Source: TMP-86 sp044226865
GTDB taxonomy: Bacteria; Pseudomonadota; Gammaproteobacteria; Steroidobacterales; Steroidobacteraceae
Assembly: GCA_044226865.1 (NCBI GenBank)
Contig: JBGAGE010000002.1
Coordinates: 62,001 to 126,000, forward strand
Direction of reading: 5' to 3'
Length of the DNA: 64,000 bases
The notes beneath the pieces are model-generated. The model had not been told where the DNA came from. It saw nothing but the letters and a program-made list of their open reading frames with translations, and ran no database searches. The translations under genes were made by a program, and so were the position numbers. Below are positions 62,730-64,000 of the stretch, piece by piece (the stretch's first letter is position 1; every line of letters begins with the position of its first letter).

Positions 62730-64000
62730 TCATTGCTCCAATTTATTGCGCTCGACGCGCACACTCCTGGCCGTTGGACCCAGGTAGACGGGCTTGGCCA
62801 GCGACCGCGCACGCCCGACCTTGTAGGTATTGTTCGAAATCACCATGTCGGCCGCATTGTTGACCGTGATCGCGGGGGACTTGATGCCGGCCGCATCGCT
62901 GCCAGGCGCAATCGTGCAATTACGGATGAACCCTGTCTTCGCGCGGGTGGACTTGCGGATGCCGGAGCCGAAATTCAGCTGGATTCCCTGCTGCCGCACG
63001 CCGTAGATGTCGACGCCGTCGATCTGGATGACGCGCGCATCCTCCGTGGCGACGATGCCGCGCACGAAGCCGCTGAGCCTGCCCTTGCTGATCTGCGTGC
63101 GCCCGCCGGAGGTGTAGATGCCCCAGCCATTTCCGGACCCTTCCGCGGAGAAATCCGAGATCTCGTAGTCGACCAGGTCGGTCTGCACGTCGGGCGACGG
63201 ATCCTTGATGAAGCGCCCCAGGTAGCCGCCTGAGAATTCGCCCGCTCCGCTCAAGTTGAACGCAGTGCCGAGGATCCCCGTCATCTTGACGTGCCGCAAG
63301 GTCACGGTGCGCTGCGCCGGCACATCACCCCACGGCCGGTAGAAGGCCGACTCGCCGGCGGTTCCGTAAAAGCCCGTCTTGGCGCCCGCGATGGTCACCC
63401 CGTCCAACAGCACATCATACGCGCCACCGAAGCCCATGCCGATGCTCTGCGCACTGGGCGAGAGATCCTTGATCGAAATGTTCGTGAATTTCATGCGGTG
63501 CGCATGCGAAGTGCGGAAGGGCTCGCCGGGCGATGGCTGCGTCGCCTGCCCGAACTCGTAGTAGATGCCGCAGACCAGCCGGTTCTGTCCGTCGACTTGC
63601 ACCGAATCGACCTTGACATCCACCAGGCCGCCGAACAGCGCGATGCCGCAGCCAGCCGGATTGTTGCTCGTAATGGCGAGGTTGCTCACCTCGATGTTGC
63701 CCATCGGGGCCGGGAGCAGGCTGTCGTAGCTCTTCGGAAAATACACCCCGCCGTTGCTGGCGCGCTGCCCCAACTGCAATGCCGCGCCGGCATGGACGAT
63801 ATCCTTGCCGTCGTAATCGACCTCGATCTTGCCGTTGGTGACCGAAAAATTCCGGATCGCAATCAGGAAGCCGGAGGACCGGTCACGCGGCTCGGCGGTC
63901 TTGCTGAAATGCAGAGTGCTGCCGTTCAGGTCGAGGTGGATGTTGTCCTTCACCGCGATCACATCATCGAGGTAATAAATCTTGCCCGCGCCGAACGTGA
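62730..64000 (-). CDS. Right-handed parallel beta-helix protein, 5' end outside the window
   Basis: About 422 residues are visible; the frame is open through the window edge, so the N-terminus is missing. It reads as a repeated beta-helix (IHLDLNGSTLHFSK, ISVTNGKIEVDYDGKDIV and GVYFPKSYDSLLPAPMGN with N-G-x-I/V-x-ASN ladder positions). Such proteins are pectate lyase-3 or inverting glycosidase-like and often act on polysaccharides at the cell surface. No catalytic triad is recognisable, so the function is unknown. It is convergent with the cytochrome gene. Confidence 0.75.
   Translation of the reverse strand, partial: TFGAGKIYYLDDVIAVKDNIHLDLNGSTLHFSKTAEPRDRSSGFLIAIRNFSVTNGKIEVDYDGKDIVHAGAALQLGQRASNGGVYFPKSYDSLLPAPMGNIEVSNLAITSNNPAGCGIALFGGLVDVKVDSVQVDGQNRLVCGIYYEFGQATQPSPGEPFRTSHAHRMKFTNISIKDLSPSAQSIGMGFGGAYDVLLDGVTIAGAKTGFYGTAGESAFYRPWGDVPAQRTVTLRHVKMTGILGTAFNLSGAGEFSGGYLGRFIKDPSPDVQTDLVDYEISDFSAEGSGNGWGIYTSGGRTQISKGRLSGFVRGIVATEDARVIQIDGVDIYGVRQQGIQLNFGSGIRKSTRAKTGFIRNCTIAPGSDAAGIKSPAITVNNAADMVISNNTYKVGRARSLAKPVYLGPTARSVRVERNKLEQ

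Overview
The window is about 64 kb of GC-rich (roughly 60-65 %) bacterial chromosome with dense, short-spaced genes on both strands. Gene content (BoxB/BoxC/BoxR benzoate catabolism, class III aminotransferases, Rieske oxygenases, tryptophylquinone amine dehydrogenase, many TetR/LysR/MarR regulators and multi-PAS kinases) points to an aerobic, metabolically versatile Pseudomonadota, probably a soil or water beta- or gammaproteobacterium. I cannot resolve the family. No rRNA, tRNA, CRISPR array, insertion sequence, integrase or phage gene was seen. Several decayed genes (patatin, carboxymuconolactone-decarboxylase-like, CadC-like regulator, kinase fragment, and an unidentified ORF) sit between functional cassettes.

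Layout. 0-3.6 kb: an amine-type permease and class III aminotransferase operon with a divergent TetR regulator and a perfect palindrome between them. 3.7-8.2 kb: a LuxR-type regulator divergent from a deacetylase (HDAC/acetylpolyamine amidohydrolase fold)-MFS-P1 aminopeptidase operon. 8.2-11.6 kb: nucleoside hydrolase with its MFS partner, then a membrane-anchored four-heme cytochrome. 11.9-12.8 kb: ArsR plus SRPBCC pair. 12.8-15.3 kb: TPR-PAS histidine kinase with an eroded ATP-binding motif. 15.4-21.8 kb: aerobic benzoyl-CoA (box) pathway, boxR-boxC-boxB on the minus strand and benzoate-CoA ligase plus hemerythrin on the plus strand.

22-28 kb: LysR, an FMN-binding protein, desaturase, MarR and a LigM-type O-demethylase. 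28-32.2 kb: two divergent sensor kinases; one carries an ethylene-receptor-like membrane domain in which the copper-binding cysteine is replaced by arginine. 32.3-36.8 kb: acyl-CoA dehydrogenase, thiolase and FadB-like fusion, which could finish dehydroadipyl-CoA breakdown. 37-40.9 kb: malonate transporter MadLM, FAD monooxygenase, VOC protein, Nudix hydrolase. 40.9-46.5 kb: two-subunit Rieske dioxygenase with an isomerase/SDR pair, a TetR regulator and an LLM flavin monooxygenase.

46.7-57.9 kb: exported S9 and S10 serine peptidases, two GNAT proteins, a TetR/NTF2-like pair, two divergent amino-acid permeases, a YciI protein and a VanA-like Rieske oxygenase. 57.9-62.7 kb: an amidohydrolase and then a compact aromatic (aralkyl)amine dehydrogenase operon (large subunit, MauE, MauD, TTQ small subunit, cytochrome c). 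The window ends inside a beta-helix protein.

Taken together, the genes suggest uptake and oxidation of aromatic acids, methoxylated aromatics, amines and peptides, funnelled through CoA thioesters and beta-oxidation. The pathway assignments rest on recognised families; the substrates of most transporters and oxygenases are inferred.
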